Source: Calditerrivibrio nitroreducens DSM 19672 (GTDB lineage: Bacteria; Chrysiogenota; Deferribacteres; Deferribacterales; Calditerrivibrionaceae). From it: a stretch of DNA of 64,000 nt. The stretch spans positions 434,001-498,000 of the forward strand of contig NC_014758.1 of the NCBI RefSeq assembly GCF_000183405.1. Direction: 5' to 3'. This document shows positions 7,876 to 18,091 of this stretch, one piece after another. The translations under genes were made by a program, and so were the position numbers. The stretch's first letter is position 1, and every line of letters begins with the position of its first letter. A model generated the notes under the pieces. That model was not told where the DNA came from and did not search any database. It saw only the letters and a list, made by a program, of their open reading frames with translations.

Positions 7876-10800
7876 TACTATTTTAATTGTTAGTCTTATT
7901 TATATATTTTTACTTTTTCTTGTGGCAATGCTTTCGGGGTATTCTAACAGAAAGCGTAGAAACATTATATATAATCCATATGTATATTCACTGACTCTTG
8001 GTGTATACTGTACAGCCTGGACATATTATGGGTCTGTTGGAAGGGCGAGTACGAATGGCATCGAATTTCTTGCAATATATATTGCTCCCACACTTATGGT
8101 ATTTTCATGGTGGTTTTTATTGAGGAAAATTGTAACTATAACTGAGAGACATAATATTAACAATATTGCAGATTTTGCCAGCTTCAGGTTTGGTAGATCC
8201 AAAAGGATTGGATTAATTGTTGCTGTCGTCTGTTTATTCGGGATTATCCCTTACATTTCTCTTCAATTGAAATCTATTAATGAATCGATAGCCATATTGT
8301 CGGATGGGTATCTTAACTCTACGTTACCTTTTTATCTGGATACATCTTTTTATGTTTCACTTTTTATAGGTTTTCTGGCATCTTTTTTTGGAGTTAGACA
8401 TCTGGAAGAGGGGAGAAAACATCCCGGTCTTGTGGGTGTTATCGCTTTTGAATCCATTGTAAAATTGGTCATTTTATTAATTGCTGGTTTTTACGTTGTT
8501 AATTTAGCAGGTGGTTTTGGGAGTATCTTCGATTTTTTGCAACAGAACAGCCATAGGGAAGATATTGCAAAGCTTATGATTCTTGATAGCAATGATAATA
8601 GCTATGGAAAATGGTTTGCTATGGCAGTTATGAGTATGTTTGCCGTGATTTTTCTTCCAAGGCAATTTCAAATGGCGGTGGTGGAAAATGACTCTCCGAA
8701 ACATATAAAAGAAGCGATGTATCTCTTCCCCCTTTATCTATTACTTATAAATATCTTTGTTATTCCTATCGCTTTAGCCGGAAAGATGATACTGAACGGA
8801 AATTACAATTCGGACTATACCATTTTATATCTTCTTAAAATGAAAAACGATAATTTAATGATGATTCTTGTATATCTTGGGGGGCTTGCTGCTGCCACCG
8901 GGATGATAATTGTATCTTCGGTAAATCTGGCGAATATGCTGGTAAATAACATACTTGTACAGATATTTATCAAAAAACTTATGATTCTACAGTTTGGTAG
9001 ATACATCACATTTATCAAGAGGATAAGCGTAGTTGTGATCATTCTTCTTGCCTATTTTTTCTTCCATTTTGTTGGTGAATCTTTTCAACTGGTGGATCTG
9101 GGACTTGTCTCTTTTGCTGCCATCTCCCAAATTGCACCAAGTTTGATTTTAGGACTTTTCATTAGAAGGATAAATCGTTGCGGCGTATTTTTTGGGATTC
9201 TGGCGGGGATGTTGGTATGGTTCTGGACTTTGTTGATACCTTATACTGTAAAATCTGGATTGCTGCCCCAATCTATTCTTACAGAGGGTCCGTTTGGTAT
9301 TTCTTTGCTAAAACCTACTGAGCTTTTTGGGCTTTCTGGGCTGAATCAATGGAGTCATACCCTTTTCTGGAGTATGTTTTTCAATATACTGTTTATGGTT
9401 GTTTTATCTATGCATCGGGAACAGGATGAGGAGGAGAAGGAGACTGCTGCATTATGTGTGGAAAGCTTAAAATTTCATTTCCTTTTAGGTAAAGAAGAGG
9501 TGTCAAGAAGATTAAGTGTGTTGGATGTGACAAACATTTTGACAAATTTTTTTGGTGCCGATTATGCAAATAGGTTTGTTAATGATTATTTAAAGGTATT
9601 AAAAAAGGATAAGCGGGAGTTGAATAATGAAGATATAGAAAATTTAGTTAAAGATGTAAAAAAACAGCTTTCTCTTGCGGTAGGCCCCAGTGCTGCTGAA
9701 ATTATAATAAATTCTTATCTTGAAATGTCGGGTAGAAGTGGTAGAAATGTACTAAATATATTTAAAGACCTTGTTAGTCTTGGGGTGGGGGAATCAAGGG
9801 ATACCCTGATTCACAGAATTACAGAGCTTAATATTTTGCTCGAAATATCAAGACAGTTTACCACAACTACCGATCTTGTGGGAAAGCTTCAGTATACTTT
9901 GAATGTTTTAAAGAATAATCTAAAATTTGACTTAGTTGTTATCAGAAAAAAAACAGAAGATGGTCTTGAAACAATCGCCTTTGCTGGCGACATAAACTCT
10001 TTTAAAATGATATCGCATATAAGAAAGATAGATCCAGAAAAAACTTACATCGGAAAAACAGTAATTTATTCAAGAGCTTACTATATCGATGATATTGATC
10101 AGGTGGAGCAATTTGAAAATATTTTAGAGCTAAAAAATAGAGGTATCAAATCATTCTGTCATATCCCTCTTGTGATTGACAACAATCTCGAGGGGGTTCT
10201 TTCAATGTTTTCTAAAACATATAAGAATATCTTCAGTGAAGAATTTGTGAATATTCTGGAAAGTATTGCCAATCAGCTTGCTTTTCTTATAAATAATCAT
10301 AATAAAACAGAAGAGCTGATAAAAATAAAGGAGGTCTCAAAGGAGCTCGAGATCGCAAAACTTATCCAATCCTCCCTCGTTTCTTTGGAGACCATTAATT
10401 TGAAAGGTCTTGAAGTGGTATCATCCTATTCCCCTTCAGAATATGTTGGGGGGGATTATTATGATATAGTGAAGGTGGACGATGATAATGTGGATATCAT
10501 CATTGCTGATGTCTCCGGGCATAGTATCTCTTCGGCACTTATTATGTCCCAGATCAGGAGTATTATTCATACCACGTTACAGATTGATAGGAGCATCTCT
10601 CCTGGTTTTATGGTAAATCTTATATCAAAGCAGATATTTGAACAAATTAATAAATATAATTTTATAATTACGATGCTCTATATGAGACTTAATTTGAAAA
10701 GCGGTAATCTAACTACCACAAATGCCGGACATTATCCGCCGGTAATCATCAGGGACGGCGAAATTATTGAGCTTGAGGTTGGGGATATTTTATTGGGTGT

Positions 10801-11065
10801 AATAGAAAATTATAATTACAAAGAGGAGAATTTTAAAGTATTGGATAATGATCTGCTTGTTTTATATACCGATGGTGTGATAGAGGCAGAAAACGAAAAT
10901 AATGAATTTTTTGGTAAAGAGAGATTCTTTAAAGTTTTAAAAGATCATGCTTATATGGAGCCGGAGAAGATAAAAAATGCAGTAATGACTTCAGTGACAA
11001 ACTTTTCTAAAAATTACATCCAGACGGATGATATAAGCTTACTTATAATCAAAAAGCAGTTTTGA
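7865..11065 (+). CDS. SSS transporter-STAC-GAF-PP2C (SpoIIE) phosphatase fusion
   Basis: A 1066-residue fusion. Residues 1-520 form a sodium:solute symporter-like domain with about 13 membrane spans (YCTAWTYYGSVG near the start, GMIIVSSVNLANMLVNN in the middle). Residues about 550-625 resemble the STAC linker of CbrA-type sensors (ILTNFFGADYANRFVNDY...LAVGPSAAEIIINSYLEM). Residues about 660-810 form a GAF-like domain. Residues about 825-1066 form a SpoIIE/RsbU-type PP2C phosphatase with YVGGDYYDIV, IADVSGHSISSALI, NAGHYPPVII and LYTDGVIEA. A helical segment joins GAF and PP2C. It probably senses or transports a solute and dephosphorylates an anti-sigma-factor antagonist or similar target, but none is encoded nearby. 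The family usually ends in a histidine kinase. Confidence 0.85.
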   Translation: MKIDTILIVSLIYIFLLFLVAMLSGYSNRKRRNIIYNPYVYSLTLGVYCTAWTYYGSVGRASTNGIEFLAIYIAPTLMVFSWWFLLRKIVTITERHNINNIADFASFRFGRSKRIGLIVAVVCLFGIIPYISLQLKSINESIAILSDGYLNSTLPFYLDTSFYVSLFIGFLASFFGVRHLEEGRKHPGLVGVIAFESIVKLVILLIAGFYVVNLAGGFGSIFDFLQQNSHREDIAKLMILDSNDNSYGKWFAMAVMSMFAVIFLPRQFQMAVVENDSPKHIKEAMYLFPLYLLLINIFVIPIALAGKMILNGNYNSDYTILYLLKMKNDNLMMILVYLGGLAAATGMIIVSSVNLANMLVNNILVQIFIKKLMILQFGRYITFIKRISVVVIILLAYFFFHFVGESFQLVDLGLVSFAAISQIAPSLILGLFIRRINRCGVFFGILAGMLVWFWTLLIPYTVKSGLLPQSILTEGPFGISLLKPTELFGLSGLNQWSHTLFWSMFFNILFMVVLSMHREQDEEEKETAALCVESLKFHFLLGKEEVSRRLSVLDVTNILTNFFGADYANRFVNDYLKVLKKDKRELNNEDIENLVKDVKKQLSLAVGPSAAEIIINSYLEMSGRSGRNVLNIFKDLVSLGVGESRDTLIHRITELNILLEISRQFTTTTDLVGKLQYTLNVLKNNLKFDLVVIRKKTEDGLETIAFAGDINSFKMISHIRKIDPEKTYIGKTVIYSRAYYIDDIDQVEQFENILELKNRGIKSFCHIPLVIDNNLEGVLSMFSKTYKNIFSEEFVNILESIANQLAFLINNHNKTEELIKIKEVSKELEIAKLIQSSLVSLETINLKGLEVVSSYSPSEYVGGDYYDIVKVDDDNVDIIIADVSGHSISSALIMSQIRSIIHTTLQIDRSISPGFMVNLISKQIFEQINKYNFIITMLYMRLNLKSGNLTTTNAGHYPPVIIRDGEIIELEVGDILLGVIENYNYKEENFKVLDNDLLVLYTDGVIEAENENNEFFGKERFFKVLKDHAYMEPEKIKNAVMTSVTNFSKNYIQTDDISLLIIKKQF

Positions 11066-11068
11066 TCA

Positions 11069-13471
11069 CTATAGCATATTTGCAATATTCGGAAATTCTA
11101 CAAAAAATGTTGTGCCAAATTGTTCGTTGGATATAAAAGAAACTTTTCCTGCCAGGTACCTTTCTGTTAGTAATTTAACACAATATGTTCCAAGGCCGTT
11201 TCCATCTTTTTTTGTTGTGAAGATATCTTTAAAAATCTTTTTCTGTATATCTTCCGGTATGTATTCAGGATTGTGAACTGAAATCCTATAATTTTTGCTA
11301 TCACCAGAAAATCTTATCTTGATGTTTCTGGGTTCATCTCCGGCTTCAACTGCGTTTTTTACGAGATTGATAATTATTCTGTTTAAAATAATTTTATCCG
11401 TGAAGATTTCATCTATCTCTTTTGTAAACTCAAAGTTTACATCTTTTGTTGTGGAAAAAATATTCTTCAAATTTTTTTCTATAAAACTTACGGGGAATTT
11501 TTCGAAGTGGGTGTGTAGATTATTTCTTTCAGCCAGTGAAATAAACCTCTGGGTTTCGATTTCCTGGTAGATTAAACTTATGTTGTTACTTAAAATTTCC
11601 AGCAGATCAGTATCCAGTGTTATGGCATTACTTTTGTAAGCTTCAAGAATGGAGTATGTGTTGTCGACTATATTTATCACGTCACTGTAGAAGTTATTAT
11701 TTATAATGTAGTTATCCACTTTATCAATATCTTTTAAAATAAATAGTACAAAATCCCCTTTGTCTGTTTTTATGGGGATGGTTGAGATGTTAAAATTTGT
11801 TATCTCGTTATTCTGTTTTTCTATAGAACATTGCGTTAGAGAATGCATTCCTAATAAGGCTTGTTTTATGGAATTATTTGCAAGGCAGTTTTTACAAAAT
11901 TCGGTTGTGCCGCACTGATCCTCTGTACCATTTATGCAATCGAAAAGCTCCCCCACTCTCTTGTCTATAATCTGATGTAAAGGTTTGTTGAAATAGTTTA
12001 ATGCCTTTGAATTAGCAAAAACAATCCTTCTTTCTTTGTTTAGTATTAAAATTAAATCATCAATACTATTTATAATCTCTTCAAAATGGATAATATTTAA
12101 AACATCTCCGATTTTATTTTTGATATTGTTATAGGTTAAGTATAGGTCATTTGCATCAGGTTCAAGATTGTTACTGCTAATAAACAGTATGTTTTTAAAC
12201 TCATGATATTTTTGGGATGCCACTAATTGACTGAGTTTCCTCACATTTTCAATCTCTTCTACGTTTTTTACCAGAATATTTACGACTTCCGCATCTATTT
12301 TCCCGGATCTTACCATATTCACGAGTGTTTCTTTTATTTTATTTCTATCCATTCCTTTTCTGTATGGTCTATCTTCAGAAAGAGCTGTGTATATATCCGC
12401 AACGGTCATTATCCTGCTACCTAAATCAAGTCTATCTGCTTTTAGGTGGAAAGGGTATCCCGTGCCATCTAAATATTCGTGGTGAAAAGCTGCCCATTCT
12501 TTAACGTTTTCAAATATGTCCATTGAATTAAGGGCGTAAAAGGTATAATAGGTATGTTTTTTTATTTCTATTCTTTCATCGATGGAAAGTTGTCCATTTT
12601 TGTTTATAATATATGGATTTATGGCAAGTTTACCCATATCGTGCAGGTAACCAGCAATTTTAAGATTTGTTACCATATAATCAGGTAGTTCATACAATTC
12701 CCCAATTTTTGATGCCACTGAGGCCACACCTGCCGAATGGGTGGCAGTAAAAGAACATCTGAAATCGATTATGTGACTTAAAAAATTTGTAAAAGCAAGG
12801 ATATCGTTTTTATCCATTACGAGTGTTTCAAAATTTAGATATTTTTTTAGTAATTTATCTTTGTCGGAAGCTTCTATATCCAGCCAGAAAAACTCTTTCT
12901 CATAAAGTGACATAAATGCATCCACATGTTCTGGTTTAAAATATTTACCAGTTTGCGATGATATCATCTCTTTAATATTATTTCTTTGATAATATGCGGG
13001 TACACCCCTTTTTAAAAGGATATCTATTCTATCTGCAAGATGGATTATGAGGGCTTCATCTTCTGTGTCAGGAAATTTATTGTATGGCAAATGATGTTTA
13101 CTTATTATATTGGAAAGATGTTTGAAATTATCAACTTTATCAATCAAAAATGCCCCAACGTTACTGTGGTTTAATTTTGTGTTTTCGGATACTTCAAATT
13201 TTGATAGCTCTCTAAATTCTGATTCAAGCATCACCCCAATATCGTGAATGAGGGCGGCGATTACTGTATTTGAGATTCTTTCATTGCTTAGACCACAGCA
13301 GGAGGCTATTGCTGCGGATATGTATGCCACCCTGTGGTGGTGATTTGATAATTCCGGATTTACGAGATCTATAATCTTAGAAATATTGTATGCAAGATCA
13401 AAAGAAGATATTACATAGCTACCATGAAGATCATCAAATATTACTGTTTTAGTCTTCTTCAGGAATTCCAT
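11069..13471 (-). CDS. Double-HD (HD plus HD-GYP), PAS and HATPase signalling protein
   Basis: About 800 residues. An N-terminal HD domain (HHHRVAYISAAI, ALIHDIGV; about 45-170) is followed by an HD-GYP domain (LHDMGKLAI, HHEYLDGTGYP; about 230-400), then a PAS-like domain (about 455-600) with four cysteines in DCINGTEDQCG and FCKNCLANN, and a C-terminal histidine-kinase-like ATPase (LVKNAVEAG, TTKKDGNGLGTY). HD-GYP domains hydrolyse cyclic di-GMP. No clear phosphoacceptor histidine was found before the ATPase. I prefer ATG 13471 because a TATAAT ends 6 bases before it; ATG 13486, five codons earlier, is the alternative. It converges with the PP2C fusion, only three bases separating the two coding ends. 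Confidence 0.85.
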   Translation of the reverse strand: MEFLKKTKTVIFDDLHGSYVISSFDLAYNISKIIDLVNPELSNHHHRVAYISAAIASCCGLSNERISNTVIAALIHDIGVMLESEFRELSKFEVSENTKLNHSNVGAFLIDKVDNFKHLSNIISKHHLPYNKFPDTEDEALIIHLADRIDILLKRGVPAYYQRNNIKEMISSQTGKYFKPEHVDAFMSLYEKEFFWLDIEASDKDKLLKKYLNFETLVMDKNDILAFTNFLSHIIDFRCSFTATHSAGVASVASKIGELYELPDYMVTNLKIAGYLHDMGKLAINPYIINKNGQLSIDERIEIKKHTYYTFYALNSMDIFENVKEWAAFHHEYLDGTGYPFHLKADRLDLGSRIMTVADIYTALSEDRPYRKGMDRNKIKETLVNMVRSGKIDAEVVNILVKNVEEIENVRKLSQLVASQKYHEFKNILFISSNNLEPDANDLYLTYNNIKNKIGDVLNIIHFEEIINSIDDLILILNKERRIVFANSKALNYFNKPLHQIIDKRVGELFDCINGTEDQCGTTEFCKNCLANNSIKQALLGMHSLTQCSIEKQNNEITNFNISTIPIKTDKGDFVLFILKDIDKVDNYIINNNFYSDVINIVDNTYSILEAYKSNAITLDTDLLEILSNNISLIYQEIETQRFISLAERNNLHTHFEKFPVSFIEKNLKNIFSTTKDVNFEFTKEIDEIFTDKIILNRIIINLVKNAVEAGDEPRNIKIRFSGDSKNYRISVHNPEYIPEDIQKKIFKDIFTTKKDGNGLGTYCVKLLTERYLAGKVSFISNEQFGTTFFVEFPNIANML

Positions 13472-13477
13472 ATTAAA

Positions 13478-13505
13478 ATTATACATATTCTACATAAAAA
13501 GTAAA
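13478..13505 (-). promoter_or_regulatory. Sigma-70-type promoter of the HD-GYP gene
   Basis: On the minus strand, TTTACT (13500-13505), a 16-base spacer and a consensus TATAAT (13478-13483). The predicted transcription start coincides with ATG 13471, with no Shine-Dalgarno sequence, suggesting leaderless translation. Confidence 0.5.
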
Positions 13506-13517
13506 TAGAAATAAATT

Positions 13518-13544
13518 TAAACTTTTTTTAAAATTGTCCGATAA
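13518..13544 (+). promoter_or_regulatory. Sigma-28 (FliA) promoter of the chemoreceptor gene
   Basis: TAAACTTT (13518-13525), 11 bases, then TCCGATAA (13537-13544). This differs from the flagellar/chemotaxis consensus TAAAGTTT-N11-GCCGATAA at two positions only and lies about 65 bases before the start codon. It indicates that the receptor is made with late flagellar genes. Confidence 0.75.
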
Positions 13545-13610
13545 AAAATATTGAAAAATTATTATACTTTTAGTAAAATCAAGACTATAGAGGTAAGATA
13601 GGAGGAAATA

Positions 13611-15326
13611 ATGAAGCTAAGTACGAAGATCAATGGTATAATTGCTATTGTATTGCTTGTGTTTTTTAGTATTGTTTTTTTTGTAAGTTCAAAGGTATCA
13701 AAAGATGCGGCAATCACTGCTGCTGTTAACAACTCTAAGTCAATTGTTGTGGTGGCTGAGGGTGTTAGGGAGTTTATGGGTAAAAAGCTTGAGGCCAATA
13801 TTTACAATATGGAGGAAGCCAAAAAAGATGTTAATAAATTTTTATTATTAGTGCCTGTGGTGAGCTCTATGAAGATAATGCAGGCAAAGGTTGATGAGAT
13901 GGGGATAAAATTTAAAGCTCCAAAAATTCAGCCCAGAAATCCTATAAATACTCCAGATGAGCTGGAGAAAAGGGTTTTGGAGATGCTTGCCAAAAAAGAT
14001 ACTGGAAGCGGTCCTACTCCAGAGCATTATGAGATAGATAAAAAATCTGGATATATTAGATATTTCAAAGCAGTGAGGTTAACAAAAGAGTGCGAATGGT
14101 GCCATGGTGATCCAAAGCTTTCCAAGGAGTATTGGGGGAATGATCAGGGGCTTGATCCTACTGGTGTGAAGATGGAGGGTTGGAAAGCAGGAGAGATTCA
14201 TGGTGCATTTGAGATATTTACACCGCTTGCACCTATTATGTCTGCCATAAACAAAAATCTTTACAGAGATTTTATATTTCTTGTCATCATAATCATACTT
14301 ATCACATATTTCATATACTATTTTAATAAAAGATTTGTTATTAAACCTCTACAGGATGTTTCATTTGCAATAAATAGAGTGGCAGCTGGGGACTTTACTA
14401 TTCAGCTTGATATAAAATCAAATGATGAAATAGGTGCCGTTGCAAGAGACCTCAATAAAATGGTGAGGGATATTAAAGCGTCTCTTGATATAGTATCAAA
14501 CTCCATTGATCAGCTTGCATCTACAGCAGCGGAGCTTTCTTCAAATGCTGAAATGATAGCTGCGGGTGCAATTGAGCAGGCGGAACAGGCATCCACCACC
14601 GCATCTGCTGTGGAAGAGGTGAATGCTACTGTTGTGGAGGTGGCTCAGAATGCTGCCAATGTGGCTGCAAGCGCAAATAAAGCAAAAGAGCAGGTTTTAA
14701 AGGGGCACTCTATAGTAACCGAAACAAAAGAGATGATGGAAAAGATTGCTGAGACAGTTTCCCATTCTGCAAATACAGTAAGAGCTCTTGGGGAATCGAG
14801 TGAGCAGATAGGGCAGATTATTCAGGTCATCGATGATATAGCTGATCAGACAAATCTGCTGGCTCTTAATGCTGCGATAGAAGCGGCCAGGGCTGGTGAA
14901 CATGGTAGGGGATTTGCTGTGGTGGCGGATGAAGTGAGAAAACTTGCAGAAAAAACCGTGAAAGCCACTAAAGAGATCGCAGAAATGATTCAGAATATTC
15001 AGGCGGACACAGGTGGAGCTGTGGCAAGTATGCATGAGGGTGTTGAACAGGTTGAAGATGGTAAGAAAAAAGCCGAAGAAGCAACAGTTGCTCTGGATGA
15101 AATTAAAGAGAGTGTTGAGACAGTATCATATGAAGTATCTCAAATTGCAAGGGCTACCGATGAGCAATCAAAAGCTACAGAATTAATGGCTCAAAGTGTA
15201 GAAAACATATCTAAAGTGGCTTCAGAAAACTCTATTGCTTCAAAAGAATCTGCTCAGGCAGTGGAGCAGCTCTCAAGACTTGCATCCGATTTGCAGGCTA
15301 TGATTAATAGGTTCAAGCTTAGATAA
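13611..15326 (+). CDS. Methyl-accepting chemotaxis protein with DUF3365 heme-type sensor
   Basis: 571 residues with GGAGG upstream of the ATG. Membrane span 1 is about 8-29 and span 2 about 221-240, enclosing a periplasmic domain with the DUF3365 layout and a c-type heme motif CEWCH (C161, C164, H165). A HAMP domain (about 240-295) and a full cytoplasmic signalling domain follow, with the hairpin-tip motif [20 protein letters not shown]. The heme motif suggests response to redox state, oxygen or a gas ligand; that is inference. The sigma-28 promoter upstream fits a motility role. A terminator follows directly. Confidence 0.93.
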   Translation: MKLSTKINGIIAIVLLVFFSIVFFVSSKVSKDAAITAAVNNSKSIVVVAEGVREFMGKKLEANIYNMEEAKKDVNKFLLLVPVVSSMKIMQAKVDEMGIKFKAPKIQPRNPINTPDELEKRVLEMLAKKDTGSGPTPEHYEIDKKSGYIRYFKAVRLTKECEWCHGDPKLSKEYWGNDQGLDPTGVKMEGWKAGEIHGAFEIFTPLAPIMSAINKNLYRDFIFLVIIIILITYFIYYFNKRFVIKPLQDVSFAINRVAAGDFTIQLDIKSNDEIGAVARDLNKMVRDIKASLDIVSNSIDQLASTAAELSSNAEMIAAGAIEQAEQASTTASAVEEVNATVVEVAQNAANVAASANKAKEQVLKGHSIVTETKEMMEKIAETVSHSANTVRALGESSEQIGQIIQVIDDIADQTNLLALNAAIEAARAGEHGRGFAVVADEVRKLAEKTVKATKEIAEMIQNIQADTGGAVASMHEGVEQVEDGKKKAEEATVALDEIKESVETVSYEVSQIARATDEQSKATELMAQSVENISKVASENSIASKESAQAVEQLSRLASDLQAMINRFKLR

Positions 15327-15328
15327 AT

Positions 15329-15356
15329 AAAAAGGCGGGGAAACCCGCCTTTTTTA
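15329..15356. terminator. Bidirectional intrinsic terminator between the chemoreceptor and cysK
   Basis: AAAAAGGCGGG and CCCGCCTTTTT form a perfect stem around a short loop, with T-runs on both strands. It ends just before the cysK stop codon on the opposite strand and serves both convergent genes. Confidence 0.9.
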
Positions 15357-15360
15357 TTGT

Positions 15361-16308
15361 TTACTGAAATAACTGAGTGCTCAAATACCGTTCACCAGTA
15401 TCACATACAATAAATACTATATTTTTACCTTCTGCTTCATCCCTTGAAGCTATTTTTAATGCTGCCGCTAAATTTGCACCTGAGGATATCCCTGCCATTA
15501 TCCCTTCTTCCAAAAATAATCGTCTGGCAGTTTCTATTGCTTCCTCATCTTCTATCTGTAAAACTTCATCAACTACTGATAGATCTAAATTTTTAGGTAT
15601 AAAACCAGCACCTATTCCCTGAATTTTGTGTGGTGATGGGGTAAATTGTTCATTGTTTATGTATTTTGTTATGGCGGGGGATTTTGAAGGCTCCACAGCT
15701 ATAGATAAGACTCTATTGAAACTAACTCTTTTTAAAAATCTTGAAGTTCCGCTGATCGTCCCACCTGTACCAACACCTGATATGAAATAATCTACTTCAC
15801 CTTTTAAATCTCTAAAGATTTCTGGGCCTGTGGTGGCTTCGTGTATCTTAGGATTTGCAGGATTATCGAATTGTCCCGGCATGAAAAATTTTTCTGGTTC
15901 TTCATTTATTAGCTCATTTGCTTTATCTATGGCACCCTTCATCCCTTTTTCCGCAGGGGTGAGGATAAGCTCAGCCCCAAACTGCTTCATTAACGCTCTT
16001 CTTTCGATGCTCATAGATTCTGGCATTGCTATCTTTATTTTAAACCCTAAGGAAGCTGCCATCATCGATAGGGCTATACCTGTATTCCCACTGGTGGGCT
16101 CAATGATCTCCATACCATCTCTGAGATGACCTTTTTTGATGGCATCTAAAATCATAGCGTATGCAATTCTATCTTTTACCGAAAAGGCTGGATTTCTGCT
16201 TTCAAGTTTTGCAAATAGTTTACCCTTCAGACTCTTATCTATTCTTGAAAGTCTCACTAAGGGGGTGTTTCCTATGGTCTTAAAATAGCTGTCGTAGTAA
16301 TTGTTCAT
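15361..16308 (-). CDS. cysK: Cysteine synthase A (O-acetylserine sulfhydrylase)
   Basis: 315 residues of fold-type II PLP enzymes. K45 in NPAFSVKDR is the PLP lysine, SGNTGIALSM binds substrate/phosphate, and GTGGTISGTSRF holds the cofactor phosphate. It makes cysteine from O-acetylserine and sulfide in the cytoplasm. Length matches CysK (about 310). It is the last gene of a minus-strand unit with metY 10 bases upstream and an Rrf2 regulator before that. Confidence 0.95.
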   Translation of the reverse strand: MNNYYDSYFKTIGNTPLVRLSRIDKSLKGKLFAKLESRNPAFSVKDRIAYAMILDAIKKGHLRDGMEIIEPTSGNTGIALSMMAASLGFKIKIAMPESMSIERRALMKQFGAELILTPAEKGMKGAIDKANELINEEPEKFFMPGQFDNPANPKIHEATTGPEIFRDLKGEVDYFISGVGTGGTISGTSRFLKRVSFNRVLSIAVEPSKSPAITKYINNEQFTPSPHKIQGIGAGFIPKNLDLSVVDEVLQIEDEEAIETARRLFLEEGIMAGISSGANLAAALKIASRDEAEGKNIVFIVCDTGERYLSTQLFQ

Positions 16309-16318
16309 AAAAACCTCA

Positions 16319-17599
16319 TTAATTTAATGCGTTGTTTAGATCTTCAATAATATCTTCAACATTTTCAATCCCCACTGACAATCTGATAAAATCATCTGTT
16401 ACGCCGGATTTTATTCTGTCTTCAGGGGAAAGTTGCTGATGGGTTGTGCTTGCCGGATGTATCACGAGTGATCTTGCATCTCCGATATTTGCAAGATGAG
16501 AAATCATTTTTAATGAATTGATAAATCTTTTACCTGCCTCATAACCACCTTTTACACCAAAACCGATTATGGCTCCATAGTTCCCTTTGAGATATTTTTT
16601 GGCATTTTCGTGATCCGGGTGGGAAGGAAGTCCAGGGTAGTTGACCCATCCCACATTGGGATGTTTTTCCAGAAATTCCGCCACCTTCAGAGCGTTATCG
16701 CAATGCTTTTTCATCCTTAGCGGCAACGTTTCAAGCCCTTCTATTATCATAAATGCATTAAATGGGCTGATGCATGCACCCATATCTCTTAAAAGCTGTA
16801 GTCTTATTTTTTGTGTAAAGATACACCCTCTGGCAGCAGCTTTATCATGCCAGCCAAAAGCATCCCAGTATACAAGACCATGGTATGAGTCATCAGGCTC
16901 TGTCATTTCATTGAATTTACCATTATTCCATGGGAAGTCACCTTTTTCTACTATGGCACCCCCAAGGCTCGTACCGTTGCCAGTGGCGAATTTGGTCAAA
17001 GAGTAGACCACTATGTCTGCGCCATATTCAAATGGATTTAGTATGTACGGAGATACTGTATTATCCACAATGAGGGGAATGCCATGTTTGTGGGCGATAT
17101 CGGCTATTGCTTTATAGTCATTTACATTATTTTTGGGGTTGCCTATCGATTCTATGTAGATGGCTTTTGTATTTTCATCTATTGCATTTGCAAAATTTTC
17201 AGGTTTTGATGAATCCACAAATCTTACCTCTCTACATAGCTTCTTCATTGTGTATTTAAAAAGGTTGTATGTTCCACCATAAAGGAAGGATGTGCTGACT
17301 ATATTGTCGCCCGGAGATGTAATATTGAGTATTGAGTATGTAATTGCCGTCTGACCGGAAGATACAGCTATAGCTGAAGTCCCTTTATGAAGGGCAGCAA
17401 GCCTTTTTTCCAGAACATCCTGGGTCGGATTCATTAATCTTGTGTAGATGTTGCCAAATTCTTTGAGGGCAAAGAGATTGGCCGCATGATCAGTGGATTT
17501 AAAAACGTAGGATGTTGTCTGATAGATCGGTACTGCTCTGGCGCCGGTTCCATCCGGTTCATACCCGTAATGTAGTAGAATAGATTCTGGGTTTTTCAT
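16319..17599 (-). CDS. metY: O-acetylhomoserine sulfhydrylase
   Basis: 426 residues of the Cys/Met-metabolism PLP family. The PLP lysine is K203 in [16 protein letters not shown], the [10 protein letters not shown] segment (about 80-89) binds the PLP phosphate, and IVDNTVSPY holds the ring-binding Asp. The length and the [12 protein letters not shown] segment point to O-acetylhomoserine aminocarboxypropyltransferase rather than cystathionine gamma-synthase. It makes homocysteine from O-acetylhomoserine and sulfide. A strong GGAGG precedes the start. It is co-transcribed with the Rrf2 regulator and cysK. Confidence 0.93.
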   Translation of the reverse strand: MKNPESILLHYGYEPDGTGARAVPIYQTTSYVFKSTDHAANLFALKEFGNIYTRLMNPTQDVLEKRLAALHKGTSAIAVSSGQTAITYSILNITSPGDNIVSTSFLYGGTYNLFKYTMKKLCREVRFVDSSKPENFANAIDENTKAIYIESIGNPKNNVNDYKAIADIAHKHGIPLIVDNTVSPYILNPFEYGADIVVYSLTKFATGNGTSLGGAIVEKGDFPWNNGKFNEMTEPDDSYHGLVYWDAFGWHDKAAARGCIFTQKIRLQLLRDMGACISPFNAFMIIEGLETLPLRMKKHCDNALKVAEFLEKHPNVGWVNYPGLPSHPDHENAKKYLKGNYGAIIGFGVKGGYEAGKRFINSLKMISHLANIGDARSLVIHPASTTHQQLSPEDRIKSGVTDDFIRLSVGIENVEDIIEDLNNALN

Positions 17600-17617
17600 A
17601 AAGTTGCCTCCTTTTTT

Positions 17618-18028
17618 TTATATTATGAAGTCTAAAAAATATTGAGACTCCTGCTTTCTTATATCTTCAAGGGTTATCGATTTTAGTAGGTTTAGATGCT
17701 GGCAGTTTATGGATTCGAGGAATTGTTTGAAGTGGCAGCCTGTGGGGAGATGTTTTTCGCAGTCGAAAAGTGATAAATTGCTCTCTGTGGCGGAAAGAAT
17801 GTCGTAAAGGGAGATCTTTTCTGGTGGCTTTGAAAGGATAAATCCACCATTTGGACCTTTTTTAGATTTTAAAATGCCGTGGTGTTTTAGTTTATTTAAA
17901 GTTATTTCTAAAAATCTTTTAGGTATAGACGAGCTATTGGATATTTCAGAGGGATTAACAGGTTTATTTCTATAGCTGATATAAACAAGTGCATAAATAG
18001 CATATATCGATTGGGCTGTGGTCTGCAT
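17618..18028 (-). CDS. Rrf2-family transcriptional regulator (CymR/IscR-like)
   Basis: 136 residues from ATG 18028, which has GGAGAT 7 bases upstream; a longer frame begins inside the promoter. The N-terminal winged helix-turn-helix (about 5-70) includes ISNSSSIPKRFLEITLNKLK and GPNGGFILSKPPEKISLYDI, the Rrf2 signature. Three cysteines at the C-terminal side (FDCEKHLPTGCHF and INCQHL) are spaced as in Fe-S-binding Rrf2 proteins, so it may sense Fe-S or sulfur status. As first gene of an operon with metY and cysK it probably controls sulfur assimilation. Confidence 0.88.
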   Translation of the reverse strand: MQTTAQSIYAIYALVYISYRNKPVNPSEISNSSSIPKRFLEITLNKLKHHGILKSKKGPNGGFILSKPPEKISLYDILSATESNLSLFDCEKHLPTGCHFKQFLESINCQHLNLLKSITLEDIRKQESQYFLDFII

Positions 18029-18047
18029 ATTATTATCTCCTGACCTA

Positions 18048-18076
18048 TTTATAGATGAAGTTAAACAATTTGTCAA
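18048..18076 (-). promoter_or_regulatory. Promoter of the rrf2-metY-cysK operon
   Basis: On the minus strand, consensus TTGACA (18071-18076), a 17-base spacer and TATAAA (18048-18053), followed by a short leader with a clear Shine-Dalgarno sequence before ATG 18028. Confidence 0.8.
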
Positions 18077-18091
18077 GCATTAAATCATAAA

